A stretch of DNA of 64,000 nucleotides from Rhizophlyctis rosea (Eukaryota; Chytridiomycota; Chytridiomycetes; Rhizophlyctidales; Rhizophlyctidaceae): NCBI GenBank assembly GCA_027596075.1, contig JADGJC010000041.1, positions 62,488 through 126,487 on the forward strand. The letters run 5' to 3'. Shown here one piece after another: positions 12,437 through 24,224 of the stretch; positions within the stretch are counted from its first letter, which is position 1; each line of letters begins with the position of its first letter. A model generated the notes under the pieces. That model was not told where the DNA came from. It searched no databases and saw only the letters and a program-made list of their open reading frames with translations. Both the position numbers and the translations under genes were made by a program.

Positions 12437-13961
12437 GGGTTGAGAAAGCAATCATGCTGACTGCGCAAAGACAAGTCGCGTTAGGTGGCACAGCATTCAT
12501 GTGTTATGCTGCCCCATTGACAAGACTGTGCCACCCCCATCGGAGCTCTTGGAGGGGCGGGGGCTGATCCGGGCCAACTTTGCACGCGAACATCTGAACA
12601 CATGAATGCGCGCCAAAATGGCAAACGGAGGTGAAAGGCTATGGAAATGGAACTCAAAGGGGGATTGTAAGCATGGAGCCCCCTCATAAGACGCCCACTC
12701 GCAGTTGAACAGAAATGGTCATCACCGCAGTCAGTGTGTTCAACACCCTCCGAGTTTCTCGGCGAATTTGTCAAGCCACTCTGACTCTCTGACCGCATGT
12801 TGTTTGGTCGGAATGGCAGGGCATGGCAAAAAAAGAAAACATGAGAAGGTCTTTCTACCTGTCAAAATCCGTTTATGACCCGCAGTCATGGTTATCGGCC
12901 TTGGAAATGACTTGTAGCTGGCTGGATGCTCTGAACTGCGGATTCTTGAGCCAGAGCCCTTTTATGTGATTCATATGGGCCAGTCGTCAAACGCTGACCC
13001 CACCCGTCATCCACCATACAAAACATAGCCAAATTCACTTTATAGGGACTGCCAGCAAGCAGTCACCACCCATCCCTACACGGATTGCGGCCCAATCGAC
13101 TCATCCCTGCTCTGCTACGGGACAATCCATACCAGCATCGGCCCGGCCCTTACGTCCTTCAATTGACAGGTGTGTAGGCTTGGGTGTAAGGGGATATCAA
13201 TGGGTGTCCATGACGCACTAAGGCAACGCTGGGCAGCCTCCCTTCAGTGATCGCCTGCTCTGCGCATGTCTTCATGGTGTTGAATGCTGGTCCCTATCCT
13301 GCATTTATTTACTTATTCCTTCGCCAACCACATATGATGGTGTTTCGGATTAGGGGGCGAGACTCGGCTGTGGCGCGGAACCTTGCGGGCTCCCGAGATT
13401 TCCATCGCCATCGTCACATCACAGGCCTCACAGACTGCACATCCAATTACCGTTTGACACCTCCGATTGCCCATCGATTGTTGTAAGGGGTTTCAGTCAA
13501 TTCTGAGCCCCTTCTTTGCGCAGCCATTCGCAGTCTGTTTGTGTGTCTGTGTTTACGTGTCAATCGTGTGTGCACAGTGAGTCTCCTCGGGCTTTGCGGC
13601 TGAGGCATCTTTGACATGTGAAGTGAAGGCGCGCTGCTGCGTAACTGCTCAAACACCCCTCTTGTCAACGGATTTTTTCTTCCTACCATTGTCCCTACAT
13701 CGGATACCCCTTCAACATATTATAGTCAATCCACTGCTTTACTGCGCTATTCATCTCATTCAACGCGAATTAGTAATTGGTATCCATTTGACATCGCATC
13801 GTCACGTCCAGCAATATCCTCCTTCCTTCACGTCCGAATTGCATCTACCTTCCATCCAGACCAATCCCTCTTCTCACTGATTGGCGCATCCAACACAATC
13901 TGATCGTACCCGCAAATACACCTGCATCCCCGCACAAAATTAACAGCATCAACCACCAACA

Positions 13962-15127
13962 ATGAACTTCTACCTCACCCCAGACCCATCCCCGACCCCG
14001 ACCCGCTCCTCATCACCGACAACATCATCAACCACCAAACCTCCCTCCACGACACCACGACCCTACACCGTCACGCTCACACTCGCACGTCCGCCCTCAA
14101 CATCGCCTCACAATCGCGCGTCCCCCGCCGGCCCCTCAACAGCAGCATCAGCATCATCATCATTCCCCCTCTCGCGCGAAGACAAACAAACCCCGCAATC
14201 CAGCCCAACTCCCAAACCCTCCCCCAACACCCCCACCACCACTCCAAAACGCAAACTCCCCACCCCTTACCGCTCACCCCTCCCCCTCCCCTCCACAACC
14301 TCCCAAACCGACAAACGCGCCCAAGGCATCATCTCCCTCGACGTCTACGCCCTCTACTCCACAAACCCCGTCGCCCTCCTCTATGTCCCGCCCCCCAAGA
14401 AGAAACGCACCGCAGCGTTGTTCCATCCGTATCGGCGTGAGGTGGAGAGTGGGGGAGGCAAAGAGAAGGAAAAGGAGAAGGAGAAGGAAACGATGCAGGA
14501 CGCGGAAAAGGCCCGTCATAAGGAGTGGGATAAAGGACGGAAAGTCCATGGGTCGATACCGAAGATTGATGTGAGAAGTTTTAGGAATACGAAGGGGGTT
14601 CAGCCGGTTGTTTGGAAGAAGAGTGAGTATCTTTGGACATCATCTCGATTTATCTTTGGACATTGTACTGATTGATTTCATCAATCCTTTTCCATCAACG
14701 CAGGCGCATCCCTTACAATCCCCCCCACATCCCCAGGCTACGACCTCCTAACCCCCGAAGAACTCCGCACCTGCTCCACCCTCCGCATGATGCCCTCCCA
14801 ATACCTCACCGTCAAAGAAACGCTCTTGGGCGCCGTGTGGAGGGGTCCCTTAAAGAAGAGGGAGGCGAAGAGGTGGTTCAGGATTGATGTCAATAAGGTA
14901 CGCGTTTTCGTCAGCGATTGTACACGGATGGGTGCTGATGGTTCAATGTTTCGCAGACCGCAGTGTTGTACGATTGGTTCAAGGCGCTTGGATGGATTCC
15001 GGGGGAGGAGGAGTGGGCGGAACATCGGAGGGGGTTGGTGGAGACGGAGAAGGGGATTGTGGTTGCGGCTGGGTGGGAGGGTGGGGGTGGTGGGGTGGGT
15101 CGGGGGGAGGTGGAGGCCGGGGAGTAG
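13962..15127 (+). CDS. SWIRM-domain protein (Fun19-like)
   Basis: Join(13962..14622, 14704..14897, 14957..15127), 341 aa. SWIRM domains bind DNA or histone tails and occur in chromatin proteins; the fungal Fun19-type proteins are small nuclear proteins of unclear role. Residues 1-150 are Pro/Ser/Thr-rich and disordered. A basic Lys/Glu-rich stretch precedes VHGSIPKIDVRSF. The SWIRM fold spans exons 2-3, from LTPEELRTCSTLRMMPSQYL through REAKRWFRIDVNK to LYDWFKALGWIP. Introns are 81 and 59 nt with GTGAGT and GTACGC donors. The tail is Gly/Glu-rich. The ATG at 13962 is the first in frame after a CT-rich leader. The domain call is good; the exact subfamily is less certain. Confidence 0.82.
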
Positions 15128-16782
15128 ATAGGTTTGTTGTCATGTGGATGTGTTCGACTGCTGCTTTTGCTGTCAAGAAAAATGGATGCACGTAGGAGTT
15201 AGTGAGAGGAATCATTCACTGAATGCTCCGTTGTGCTCATTTGTATCATGTTTGTATAATTTGTATACTCTGTCATGAAGCCTCAGTGACTTTGAATGGC
15301 GCCATGGATCATGTGAGTACTAGCAGTTTTTCCCGTACCGCCACATCTTCTGTCTCCGCGACGAGGTGGGGACGAACCGGCCATCATGATGTTATACCCA
15401 AGCTTCTGTGGTTTTTTGTTGCGACAATCGAGCTCAAAAAGAAAGATAAAAACAAAGTACCAGATAAAACATGTGAGATGATGTCAAATCATGCCGTTCC
15501 GCCTCTGAAGCAGTTGCAGATTCTTGGAAACGGATGCACTTCCGTGGCATTGCCACTTTCCACCATAATGTCAAAGAGTCGTAGCACCAAAGTAACAGAA
15601 TCGTCAACTCGGAGCTTTTCAAATCATGTCACCTGTTTCATTCTCACCCACTTGGGGATGCTATAATCTGCATAAAGCTGCAGCGCACCTCGTTCCCAAT
15701 GTGTTTGCCGCTTCCGTGACTTTTTATTTTTCTATAACATTGAGGTGCTCATAGGGCGGTATTTGAACTTTTTACCCTTCAGCTTCAGCGAGCAGTCTTA
15801 GGAAATGATTTCGGAAACGATGGATGAAAAAGAATCGAAGAATTTTGTTTGTAATTGAAGGTCAGTGCCAAGCGTTACGCAAAATCCCTTGATATTCTCT
15901 CATTCTGTTGATGCTGGATGAAACAGACTTTATATGACTGTGTAGATGAGAAGCAGCCTCAGGCTGGCCTACTGACTTTCATGCCCTCGATACCAAGTAG
16001 TTCCAAGTGAGGATACTGCGATCACGGTCAAGTGTGGCTCACTGCAACATTGAGATGTATGGATTCCCTGCCCCCATCTCTTTTTTTCCATGTGGCTTGG
16101 TCCTCAGACGCATTTCGGGGTCCTAGCACGATACTCACCGAAAGCGAAGCTGGAGGACCGATGCTGGTGCAACGATTTTGAGCATTGAACACAATGCAAA
16201 GAAAAGTACCTTGTTGCGGACTAATGCCCACCGCTGCATCATTGCATGATAGGAATGATGGTTCTTGAGAAAATCTTGTCATGTACCACATTATGTCAAA
16301 GCAAACGCCCAAATCAGACCTAAATCTGGTGACGTTCTGATGTCATGTTCCTGGGNNNNNNNNNNGGGGGGAGCTGATCGCAGCCAAGTCAAAAGAAGAG
16401 GAGGGGGGGGGTGTATATAACCCATCACACAAGAGGTATTAGCAACCGTCCGATCTGTCGGTGATGTGCACCGTGACTGTAACATCTATACTACAGCAAG
16501 GGTTACATCTTCTGGCTCCAATCACTTGTGAATTGCCGCGGAGGCAATTACATGCTTTCAATAGTGACAGATTCTCTAAATGCATTGGCGACAACAGGGG
16601 CCAATTTTACTGTAGAGCCTATGTGACATACTTGATATTGACAGCACAAAGACCATAGCAACCAACTGCGAATGGAAACATCATGATCACATATATGATT
16701 TGATTGACATGGGATGGCATATAATAACCCAAACTTTTTGACATATAAACAAATACAAGACGCTCTTTCAACCGCAAGCTAT
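15128..16782. other. Intergenic region with an assembly gap
   Basis: No supported gene. The 147-codon frame at 15223-15666 has no recognisable features. Ten N at 16356-16365 mark a gap flanked by GGG on the left and six G on the right; a second G run lies at about 16400-16410. The right part is the 3' flank of the leftward lysyl oxidase gene. Confidence 0.5.
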
Positions 16783-18019
16783 TTACATCCCTCCACCAGC
16801 ACCACCACCCCCAACAGGACCTGCGCCCGCCCCACCGCCACCAGCACCACCAGCATTAGCCGCAGCCGGAGCCGGTCCATCACGAGGCGGCGCGTTCGGA
16901 GGTGGGTTAGGGTCCGGCACAGGCGCTGTAAGAACAGGACCTTGGTACGGACGCAAGCTTCCAATCTTAACGGGCACCTCAGCGACGTTGTTGTCGTAGT
17001 TGGTCTCCGGGAAGAAGTTCTGCGGGTTCATGTGGACGCGAAGCTTGTATTCGGTGTCGGGGTGGTAGTCTTCGGCGTTGATTAGGTCCGTGATGTCGAT
17101 CCTGAAGAGTGGTGGTGGAGATAACCCAATCAGTATATAGTGTTGCAAAAGAGTATCCCATATCCGAAATGCTCACCATTGACAAGCAAGCGTCTGATCG
17201 TACAAGTCGTAGCATCCAGCAGTGATGCCTTGGTTGGTGCAGTCGTAAACAGGGTGCAAGCCATCAGCGTTACATCCGACATCTTCCAAGCAGAAACCGT
17301 TCTTGTGGCCGATTTGGGCTACGGTTCCGTTGCTGCTGAGGAGCTGATAGTTCGCGTATGCGTTGAAGTGCCAGTGTCTGAGTGCAAAGGGAGTGCATCA
17401 ATTTGACGGATTCAGGGAAGTACACTGAATGAGGGAAACGTTTGAAGTGTGCTGAACTCACCCATGGCAAGTGTCCCAGGTCCAGTATGGGGGATTGTCG
17501 GCGGCGATGATCTGTGTATGATGAATAGATGATTAGCGCACAATCTTAACAAATACGCAAAATCGCAGACGGAATGACTTACGTGAGGAGGTTCACCCAA
17601 GTAAGCGTCGCCCGTACCCTTGTTGTGCACCATCGTCCCGAACCGGATGATTGTACGAGTACCTACCGGCGGCAACAAGATGGTTTGCGCTCTCATCTAC
17701 AAACGTCCCCAAAATACCTCTTAAAATTGACATGCAACTCACCTTGACCTTGCAAACAGTTTTCCTTGATCAAGCAAGGATCAGCACCCGCGTCAATAAG
17801 ATCGATCGTCAGAGTTTCCGTTAGGTGGTCGGCATCAGGCTCGAAGTCAGGAAGGCCGCCTCCGCCGTTGGGATTGACTGGTGGACCACCGGCTGGAGGA
17901 GCTGCCCCACCGCCTCCAGGTCCAGCAATGTGAGCTACGTTTCCGTTGAGAGGTGGCGGTTGTGAGAGGATGGAGGGTGCAAGGAGGAGTGCCAATGGCA
18001 CCGCATGGAGGATGTGCAT
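16783..18019 (-). CDS. Secreted lysyl oxidase family protein
   Basis: Complement(join(16783..17101, 17177..17377, 17462..17511, 17583..17689, 17743..18019)), 317 aa. Lysyl oxidases are extracellular copper/quinone amine oxidases that oxidise peptidyl lysine to an aldehyde, crosslinking proteins. A signal peptide (MHILHAVPLALLLAPSILSQ) leads into a Gly/Pro-rich linker. The copper site is CHGHWH (three spaced His). The quinone cofactor Lys is in IGHKNGFCLED and its partner Tyr in GCYDLYDQTLACQW. IDITDL and ETNYDNNVAEV match the family C-terminus. The extreme C-terminus is Pro/Gly/Ala-rich. Four introns of 53-84 nt. The exon 2 acceptor is a non-pyrimidine-rich GAGAG and is the least certain edge. 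All catalytic elements are present, so the enzyme should be active. Its substrate in a fungus (cell wall or prey/host protein) is unknown. Confidence 0.92.
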
Positions 18020-18142
18020 TTTGGTCGGACTTGGTTGAGGAAGGAAGTAGTTGGTCTCTGACTAAGGGGTAGGATGGAGTGATAGGGATTCTTGTGAGAG
18101 AAGATGTTTCGATGAAGCCGGTGTCGCAAGTCCTTCCCAAGC

Positions 18143-18151
18143 TTTTATATA
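18143..18151 (-). promoter_or_regulatory. TATA box of the lysyl oxidase gene
   Basis: TATATAAAA on the minus strand, about 125-130 bases before the lysyl oxidase ATG. It is consistent with a TATA-driven, probably regulated promoter with a leader of about 95 nt. Confidence 0.5.
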
Positions 18152-19122
18152 GACGAGAATATGTCCGTACCGCCACAAGATCGTCGCGGAAATTTTCGTT
18201 CAGTGATCACCGCCATTCCGACGGAGGCGCATTTGAGACCTCATTTCGAGTGCCGGTATGGCCAAGGAGAGCTACAGACAGTGTATCAACGCTAACTTCA
18301 ATCCCCCCTCATCTCGCTGTGAAAATTTTCCTGAAACCCGCAGTCGGTCTGGTTGTTCTTTGTGGCTGAGGAGCATGAAGTGGCACTCCAGTCTTAGCAT
18401 TGTAGGCAAAGCGGGAATACAAATGTGATCGAGCCGATTTTTGTCAAGTCTCACGAAATTGGAAGAATTCCGTCGCTGGGATGAAACCCGGGATGGGCAG
18501 TCTCGGCACCAAGTGCGCCGCTTGGCACTTCAATCCTCTTGAGCCTTCCTGTTGCAGCCTGGTCGTGGAAATCGGGAAACAGGCGTGTATTTCCGGTCTC
18601 AAGGTCGGCGACGCTGTCTCAGCAATTGTCAGCGGACTCATCGCCATTTAGTAAAGTTATGATTTTCACACAACTGCTTCAATGCAATTGGTGGGAAGGA
18701 AAGTGCTGAAATGCGGTGGGAATGGGAACCCAAGCTCGGTCAAACATTCATGTGCATGTGGCGTGACTGTAAACAAATGAAACTTGGCCCGGTGGCTGGG
18801 TGGCTTTGGGTCATTAATGCATGTTTTTCATGTCGCAACGACTAATATGCCGAATTTGACAGCGAGCATAATATGGGAGTTCCAACATGTATAACATGTG
18901 AAAAGAAGGCTTCACGAACATGGCTGGCTCCACAGCCACCATGAATGCTGTCCAAGCATCTGCTGGTTAGGATATTGCTTACCAAATTGCTCATGCCACT
19001 TCTCACGACGAATGCGATGATATTTCTGACCTGAGATTCCTCCAGTCTAAAAGCTCAAATCCTTCTACTCAATATCGAACTACCATTTTGAATCCCCGTT
19101 CAAGTGATACTTGGCGGGGGCG
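18152..19122. other. Divergent intergenic region
   Basis: This lies between the leftward lysyl oxidase and the rightward membrane-protein gene and presumably holds both promoters. No ORF of substance. A missing 5' exon of the membrane protein, which lacks a signal peptide, could lie near 18900-19080. Confidence 0.45.
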
Positions 19123-20583
19123 ATGGACACTTCAACGACAGCCATACCTTCTCCCGACCCTACTGCAGCCGTTGGGAGTTTAGCAAGCCCAAATGCCGCT
19201 CAATCCACTCAATCATCCGCTACAACGACTCAAGATCCAGCGACCAGCGCTCCTACACAACCCACAACCACCTCTACTGCTAGTGAGCCCACTCCAGTGC
19301 CAGACTTCACGCCGCCCATATCCACTCCCGCTCTTGATACCGCGGACAACAGCAACATTGGATCCGCTGGCCTTCATTTGGGTAGTTTAGATGGCGGGAA
19401 GGCGATTGCCGTTGTCTCTGTGTTAGCAGTGGTGGGAGCCATTTTGCTGGCAAGCTGTGTTTTCTGTCTGTGTTGGATGGTCCGAAAGAGGCGGAAGAAT
19501 GGCATGGTTGAAGATCTGAATGTTGGGGACGGTGTTGCGAATGATGGCGTCCCCATGATAGCTACGGAGCAGGGAGCTGCGGAACAGGGTAGTAGGGAGC
19601 GCTTGGACCAGACAGAGAGCACTCAAAGACCTAGTATGGGCGAACTGGTCTATGCCAGAAACCGCAATTTCCCTTCGCGCCGCCCTCTTCCTACCGTACC
19701 AGATTTGGAAGTAACCCCACCTACGCCTACCACCTCCAACAGGAAGAACAACAACAGTCCCGTCTCACCATCCGCACCCGAATGGTCCACCTTCACAGAC
19801 GCATCCATGGAGAAAGACGACGCGCCCATGCATTCTCCAATCGCAGCAACAGCACACAACCCTCAAACTTCCAGAATTGATCCCCACCCAACATATCCTC
19901 CATCTGTCACCTCCCAAATATCCTTCAACACCGCCGCAAGCATCCAAACCGCCTTCTACATGCCCCACCTGTCCACCTCCTCACGAACCTCCTTCACCTC
20001 CACAACACCCTCCTCTCAACGCCCCGTCGACTGGCGCGACATCTACCCCGACTGGGCCTCCACAACAACAAGACGCAGTGACACGAACCTCAGCCGCCTC
20101 TACAGCACTTCCTCCATAGCCGTCGCACCAGGTTCCCCAACCTCCGCCCTAACTCGCAACTCCTCATCCTCAACGATCAGCACCACACGCTCGTACTCCG
20201 CTCCACCCTGGATCGTGCCGCATTACAGTAACTCGGATGTAGTGTCGGAACTCCATGTCCCACCTCCCGTGTCGGGTTCATCCTTTGCCACGGCTAATGA
20301 GACGATTTTAACGGATTTAAGTAAGATGGAGGGGGAGGATGAGGGGCAGTGGGCGGATAGGCTTATTGAGAGGGTTTGGGGGATTGAGGCGATTGAGGAG
20401 GTGAGGGGGAGGGGGAAGGGGAAGGAGGTGGGGGGAGTGGAAGGGGAGGTGGAGTATGAGGATAAGATGGGTGATGCCGGTGGGGTTGAGCATGAGGGTG
20501 ATGGAGGGAAAAGAAAGAGTGCTGCGAACGGTGAGGGGAAGGATTCTGGTAAGGAGCAAGTGGGTAGGAGGTCTACGGTTTGA
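19123..20583 (+). CDS. Ser/Thr-rich single-pass membrane protein
   Basis: An unbroken 486-codon frame. Residues 1-90 are dominated by Ser, Thr, Ala and Pro, typical of O-glycosylated extracellular mucin-like domains of fungal surface sensors. One transmembrane helix follows at about 95-125 (AIAVVSVLAVVGAILLASCV) and then a basic stop-transfer KRRKNG. The cytoplasmic part, about 360 residues, is low-complexity and ends Glu/Gly/Lys-rich. The first ATG is 19123; the frame is open upstream to 19111. No N-terminal signal peptide is visible, so either a 5' exon is missing or the helix acts as a signal anchor. The architecture resembles fungal wall-stress sensors and Axl2/Mid2-like proteins, but no specific domain was recognised. 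Function unknown. Confidence 0.7.
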   Translation: MDTSTTAIPSPDPTAAVGSLASPNAAQSTQSSATTTQDPATSAPTQPTTTSTASEPTPVPDFTPPISTPALDTADNSNIGSAGLHLGSLDGGKAIAVVSVLAVVGAILLASCVFCLCWMVRKRRKNGMVEDLNVGDGVANDGVPMIATEQGAAEQGSRERLDQTESTQRPSMGELVYARNRNFPSRRPLPTVPDLEVTPPTPTTSNRKNNNSPVSPSAPEWSTFTDASMEKDDAPMHSPIAATAHNPQTSRIDPHPTYPPSVTSQISFNTAASIQTAFYMPHLSTSSRTSFTSTTPSSQRPVDWRDIYPDWASTTTRRSDTNLSRLYSTSSIAVAPGSPTSALTRNSSSSTISTTRSYSAPPWIVPHYSNSDVVSELHVPPPVSGSSFATANETILTDLSKMEGEDEGQWADRLIERVWGIEAIEEVRGRGKGKEVGGVEGEVEYEDKMGDAGGVEHEGDGGKRKSAANGEGKDSGKEQVGRRSTV

Positions 20584-21133
20584 GTGGAGCATTCATGTAT
20601 ATTGAGCGAAATGTAAATATATAAATATATTATCACAGTCATATAACAACGTCATTAGCAATTGCCGTACATATATCGAGAATATCAATCGGCGTACGTA
20701 CATCGAGAACATGATAGGCCGTGAGACGAGTCATCGCATCATCGCTGCAAAGGCTTTTGTCCAAAGTGGATGCGTAGTCAATCAGCATTGTACGCAACTT
20801 CAATACGACATTCGCTTCCGTTCAAAGTCTTCCGCACACATTCTAACCGATTATAAGTCGACAGTGCATGCCGATCGAGAGTGAACACCACTTCAAGTTG
20901 CACGCCATACCTCGCAAAGCCATAGCAGTTCCAAGCGATGTACAAAGAGAAAATGCACTATATATATTGTATACACTAGGACAAACTCACTAAATCGCAA
21001 ATATGGCAGCATCATACGCTAACATATATATATGTGGCTAAGAACATAAGATGGATAAGAATATGTGATAATAAGATTCAGATACTGCGCTAATAATCAA
21101 TGACGCTCATATTGGGCTATTGGGCGTTACGAA
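20584..21133. other. AT-rich convergent intergenic region
   Basis: The 3' ends of two convergent genes meet here. The sequence is AT-rich with repeated TATATA stretches (20615-20640, 20960-21035) suited to 3'-end formation. No ORF is supported. Confidence 0.5.
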
Positions 21134-23053
21134 TCAAGGTTCACCCTCGCCGGCGCGTTCCTGATTGGGAGGAGAGGAGAGGGCGGAACATGGTTTAGTC
21201 CATTCATTCTCCAAAGGTGGCGAGAGAGAGGACCCAACATGCAGAATGGCAGACTCACATATTTCTTGATAATCTTCGTCAACGCCGTGCCAACGACATT
21301 CCACGAGAAGACTTTGAGGTCCTTCTCGATGTTGCGCGGCTTGGGGTTGGGGAAGCTCTGGGGTGCAATTGCGATCAGCATGTGGGCATTTGAAGGCTGC
21401 CGAACAGTCATCTCACCATGATAAGATTGAAGAAATCGATCATATCATCCTTGTTCTTCGAAACGGTAATAGGACGAAGATTCTCCAAGTTGCGGCGGAT
21501 ACGGTTCTTTTCCTCAATGGTAAAACTAAGTAAACGTTAGACAGTTCAATGGCGACGTCATCCGGGCCTACTTTCTTTTTCAACATATGGGCGATAACGT
21601 ACGTCTTCAGTAAGAGGCTTTGGAGGAGGTAGATGAGGCTGAGAGAGGGCGGGAAGGAGGTAAATAAGATGCAAGGGAAGGAGCGTGTTGGGTGAAAGAC
21701 GTACTCGACGGAAGTGATAAAACACCTCGATTGCACTCCTTCGGGAGGATTGTTCCAGCGGATGCACGACACAATGACTTCGGTCGCCGGTTCCGCGATG
21801 TCTTCTTGAGGGATAGGCCTGAAGGTGCATTTCCAGCAGCCGTTTACGCGTTCGCGGACGAGTTCCACGAGACGGCGTTGGTGGGTCAGTTCGTTGGCGG
21901 TCCTGTGAGTGGCGAAGTGTTCAGACACGGCTGACTTGTTTGTAAACAATGCAAGGAACTCACCAACGATTCAAGTCCCCACACTCATCAAGCGACTTGT
22001 CGAACTTCACTTTGTCAGTACCCAGCTCGGGAGCGGCGCCGAAGCCGGGGTTTTGATTCAAGGAGCTGACAGAGCCAGTGCTGGAGTTGGAGCCGGTCAT
22101 GGCCGGAGTAGAAGGCATGACGGTGTGCGTAGCATACTCCTCCGGCCACTGGTTGGCATGTATGAGGGTGTGCGGGCCAGGATGATGAGGATCGTCGTCT
22201 TCATAGACTTCGTAGTAGTCGGAAGCCGTGCTTGGAGTGGTGGAGTCCTGGTCGTAACTTGTGTCGCCGTACAAGGTGCTTTGGTAGAATGGGAAGGAGT
22301 TGGCGGGAGGAGCGTATGGAGCGACTTTAGTGATTAAGAATGGTCAGTTGCTGTTTCTGCGGGATTATTGTAATCGACGTACCGTCTTTCTCGTCGTCGT
22401 CCAGAATTCCGCCGATTGTCTTGACGTCGTGTTCGTCAATGTCTGGCGACAGGCGTTGTTGCTGGAGACCGAGTACCGAGCAGCCCATGAGGTAGTTAGG
22501 CATGTCTTCTGGACGCGGCGGGAGGGGCGAGACGTCGGCTGGAAGGGGATTGATAACCTGTGGATCAAACACTACAGGACCATCAGCACACTTGAACGTT
22601 CATTCAAGAGATGTGTGATTTTACAACTGATCGAGACATACCATCACAGTAATAGAAGAATCCGCCAAAGAGTGAACCATAATTCTCCACTTCAAGTACA
22701 AGCTCGCACTTGTACGTGGGATAATGGTGAATGCCGTCGATCGCAGGAGTGTGCCCACTCAATGCCAGCATACTGGTGTCGAGTTGCGGCACTGTGCCAG
22801 CGAGCTTAATACCGATGCCAGCAACGGCATTGGGGTCGGGCGTTGCAAGGCGGTCGGTGTCGATTTGCGTTCCAGCAATGCGAAGGTGCAGACGGCGGGT
22901 TGCAATGTCACTCGGGTTGCGGGGCTCCAAGTAGAATTGCAGAGTTGTCTGATAGGGGCCAGTTTGCGGCGCGTAACGGACATTGTCAAAGAGGTCGTCC
23001 GGCTGTAAGTTGGAACCTTGAATTGATGGAAGTGGTTGGCCGGAAGAAGCCAT
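21134..23053 (-). CDS. medA: Medusa-like transcriptional regulator (DUF7082)
   Basis: Complement(join(21134..21160, 21259..21357, 21417..21525, 21603..21638, 21705..21902, 21964..22324, 22383..22571, 22642..23053)), 476 aa. Medusa proteins are fungal nuclear regulators of conidiation, adhesion and development, characterised in Aspergillus. The conserved C-terminal domain is spread over exons 4-7: HQRRLVELV, RCFITSVE, FTIEEKNRIRRNLENLRPI, SFPNPKPRNIEKDLKVFSW and IIKKY. The N-terminal part has a compact domain (LQFYLEPRNPS and a Cys/Gly segment ending FFYYCDG), then a Ser/Asn-rich linker. All eight exons keep phase with GT-AG introns of 53-98 nt. The start ATG (23053) is the first Met of MASSGQPLP; an upstream in-frame Met is possible. 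The last exon is only 27 nt. The family call rests on the strongly conserved PKPRNIEKD block. Confidence 0.82.
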
Positions 23054-24224
23054 GGTCAGTTTGAGAAACGTGCATCCGCGGCAGAATGCCGAAGCACCTA
23101 AAGTCCTCCATCCGATCCACGGAAACACTTACCGGCAGGAGAGGAATGAGAATGGTGATATTCCATTTTTGGTGAGCTTTTCGATCGAGGGTTGCACAGA
23201 GTGGGGTAGGGACAATGTATGAGGTATGCTAGAATATAGGACCCTTCAAAGTGAATGAGATGGAGGACAAATGGATGCTTTGGGCTCTTCCGCGGGAACT
23301 GGGAAAGAATCACTGGATATATATGAGCTCAGATGTGCAAAGGCCCTCCAAAAGGTGACAAGGCCAAGGCGTGCTGCCACTTCATATATATTTGCGAGGG
23401 GCACAGGCATTTGGAACGATTGGAGAGTGCACTGACCATTGGTATTACGAAATAGGTAAGATGATCCTGTATCATGCCAGTGGCACTTGTTAGATGCTAG
23501 CGAGGGAAGATTATCGCGTAACATGGTTCCATGACTTCAGTGTTTCAGACGGGGATGCTATTAGCTCCCCTCCTAACAAGATTCTGCAGATCGCAGATAG
23601 GGTAGGTGAAGGGAATAGAAGGTTCGCAGCGTAGCTAGATTAGATGTTTCAGTACGTCTTTCGAAAGTCTAAATGTTAGAAGTGCCACCACTTTCGATGG
23701 GTATGGGAACAGCGCGTACGCGCTCGAAACCGTTACGGGTTTCCTGCGCATGGGAATTGAGCGAAGACAATCCGGACGATCCCAGGACAGCAATGCGCGA
23801 TGGCCTAGATTAGTGTCTGCTGATACATTGACTATGTAACTGAGCCTGACTGGATACCTTCAGCTGTGCATACTGCGTGGTTTTTCTTGCAGATGGGAGA
23901 CGGGCGCCCAACCTCACATGGACCCTGAGGCAGTGGCTTGCGGACAGCAACCGTGCCACTGGTCAGCTTACGCAGTCTGTGTCATTGATCACACGACTGA
24001 TGAATGCCCCAACACAGCTGCAACGCAGCCTTCTGCCTTTCCCCTCCCTTTTGCTCTAACTTTTCGGACAGAATCGGCGATATAGATCACCTTCCCACGC
24101 GTTGTTCTTCTTACTGCTCTCACGTACAGCCTCAAAACGTCAAAACTCGCTCCAAGTGGTGAGCCATCTCTCCAAACGGGTCTTCTGATCGCAACACTAA
24201 AACACCTTCCAGTCCTCACTGGTA
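23054..24224. other. Divergent intergenic region
   Basis: Promoter territory of the medusa-like gene (leftward) and the DUF7918-type gene (rightward). TATATA-containing stretches occur near 23312-23320 and 23382-23390. No supported gene. Confidence 0.45.

Larger units (their letters stand above)
8619..13961. other. Gene-poor intergenic region (5.3 kb)
   Basis: No convincing protein gene. It contains a 13-C homopolymer at 10650-10662 and three tandem tRNA-like elements at 11996-12436 (listed separately). Short frames at 11114-11299 and 11445-11669 (+) look gene-like in composition but have no recognisable domain and could not be joined into a model. The last 500 bases, CT-rich, are the likely promoter and 5' leader of the SWIRM gene. 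Confidence 0.5.
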
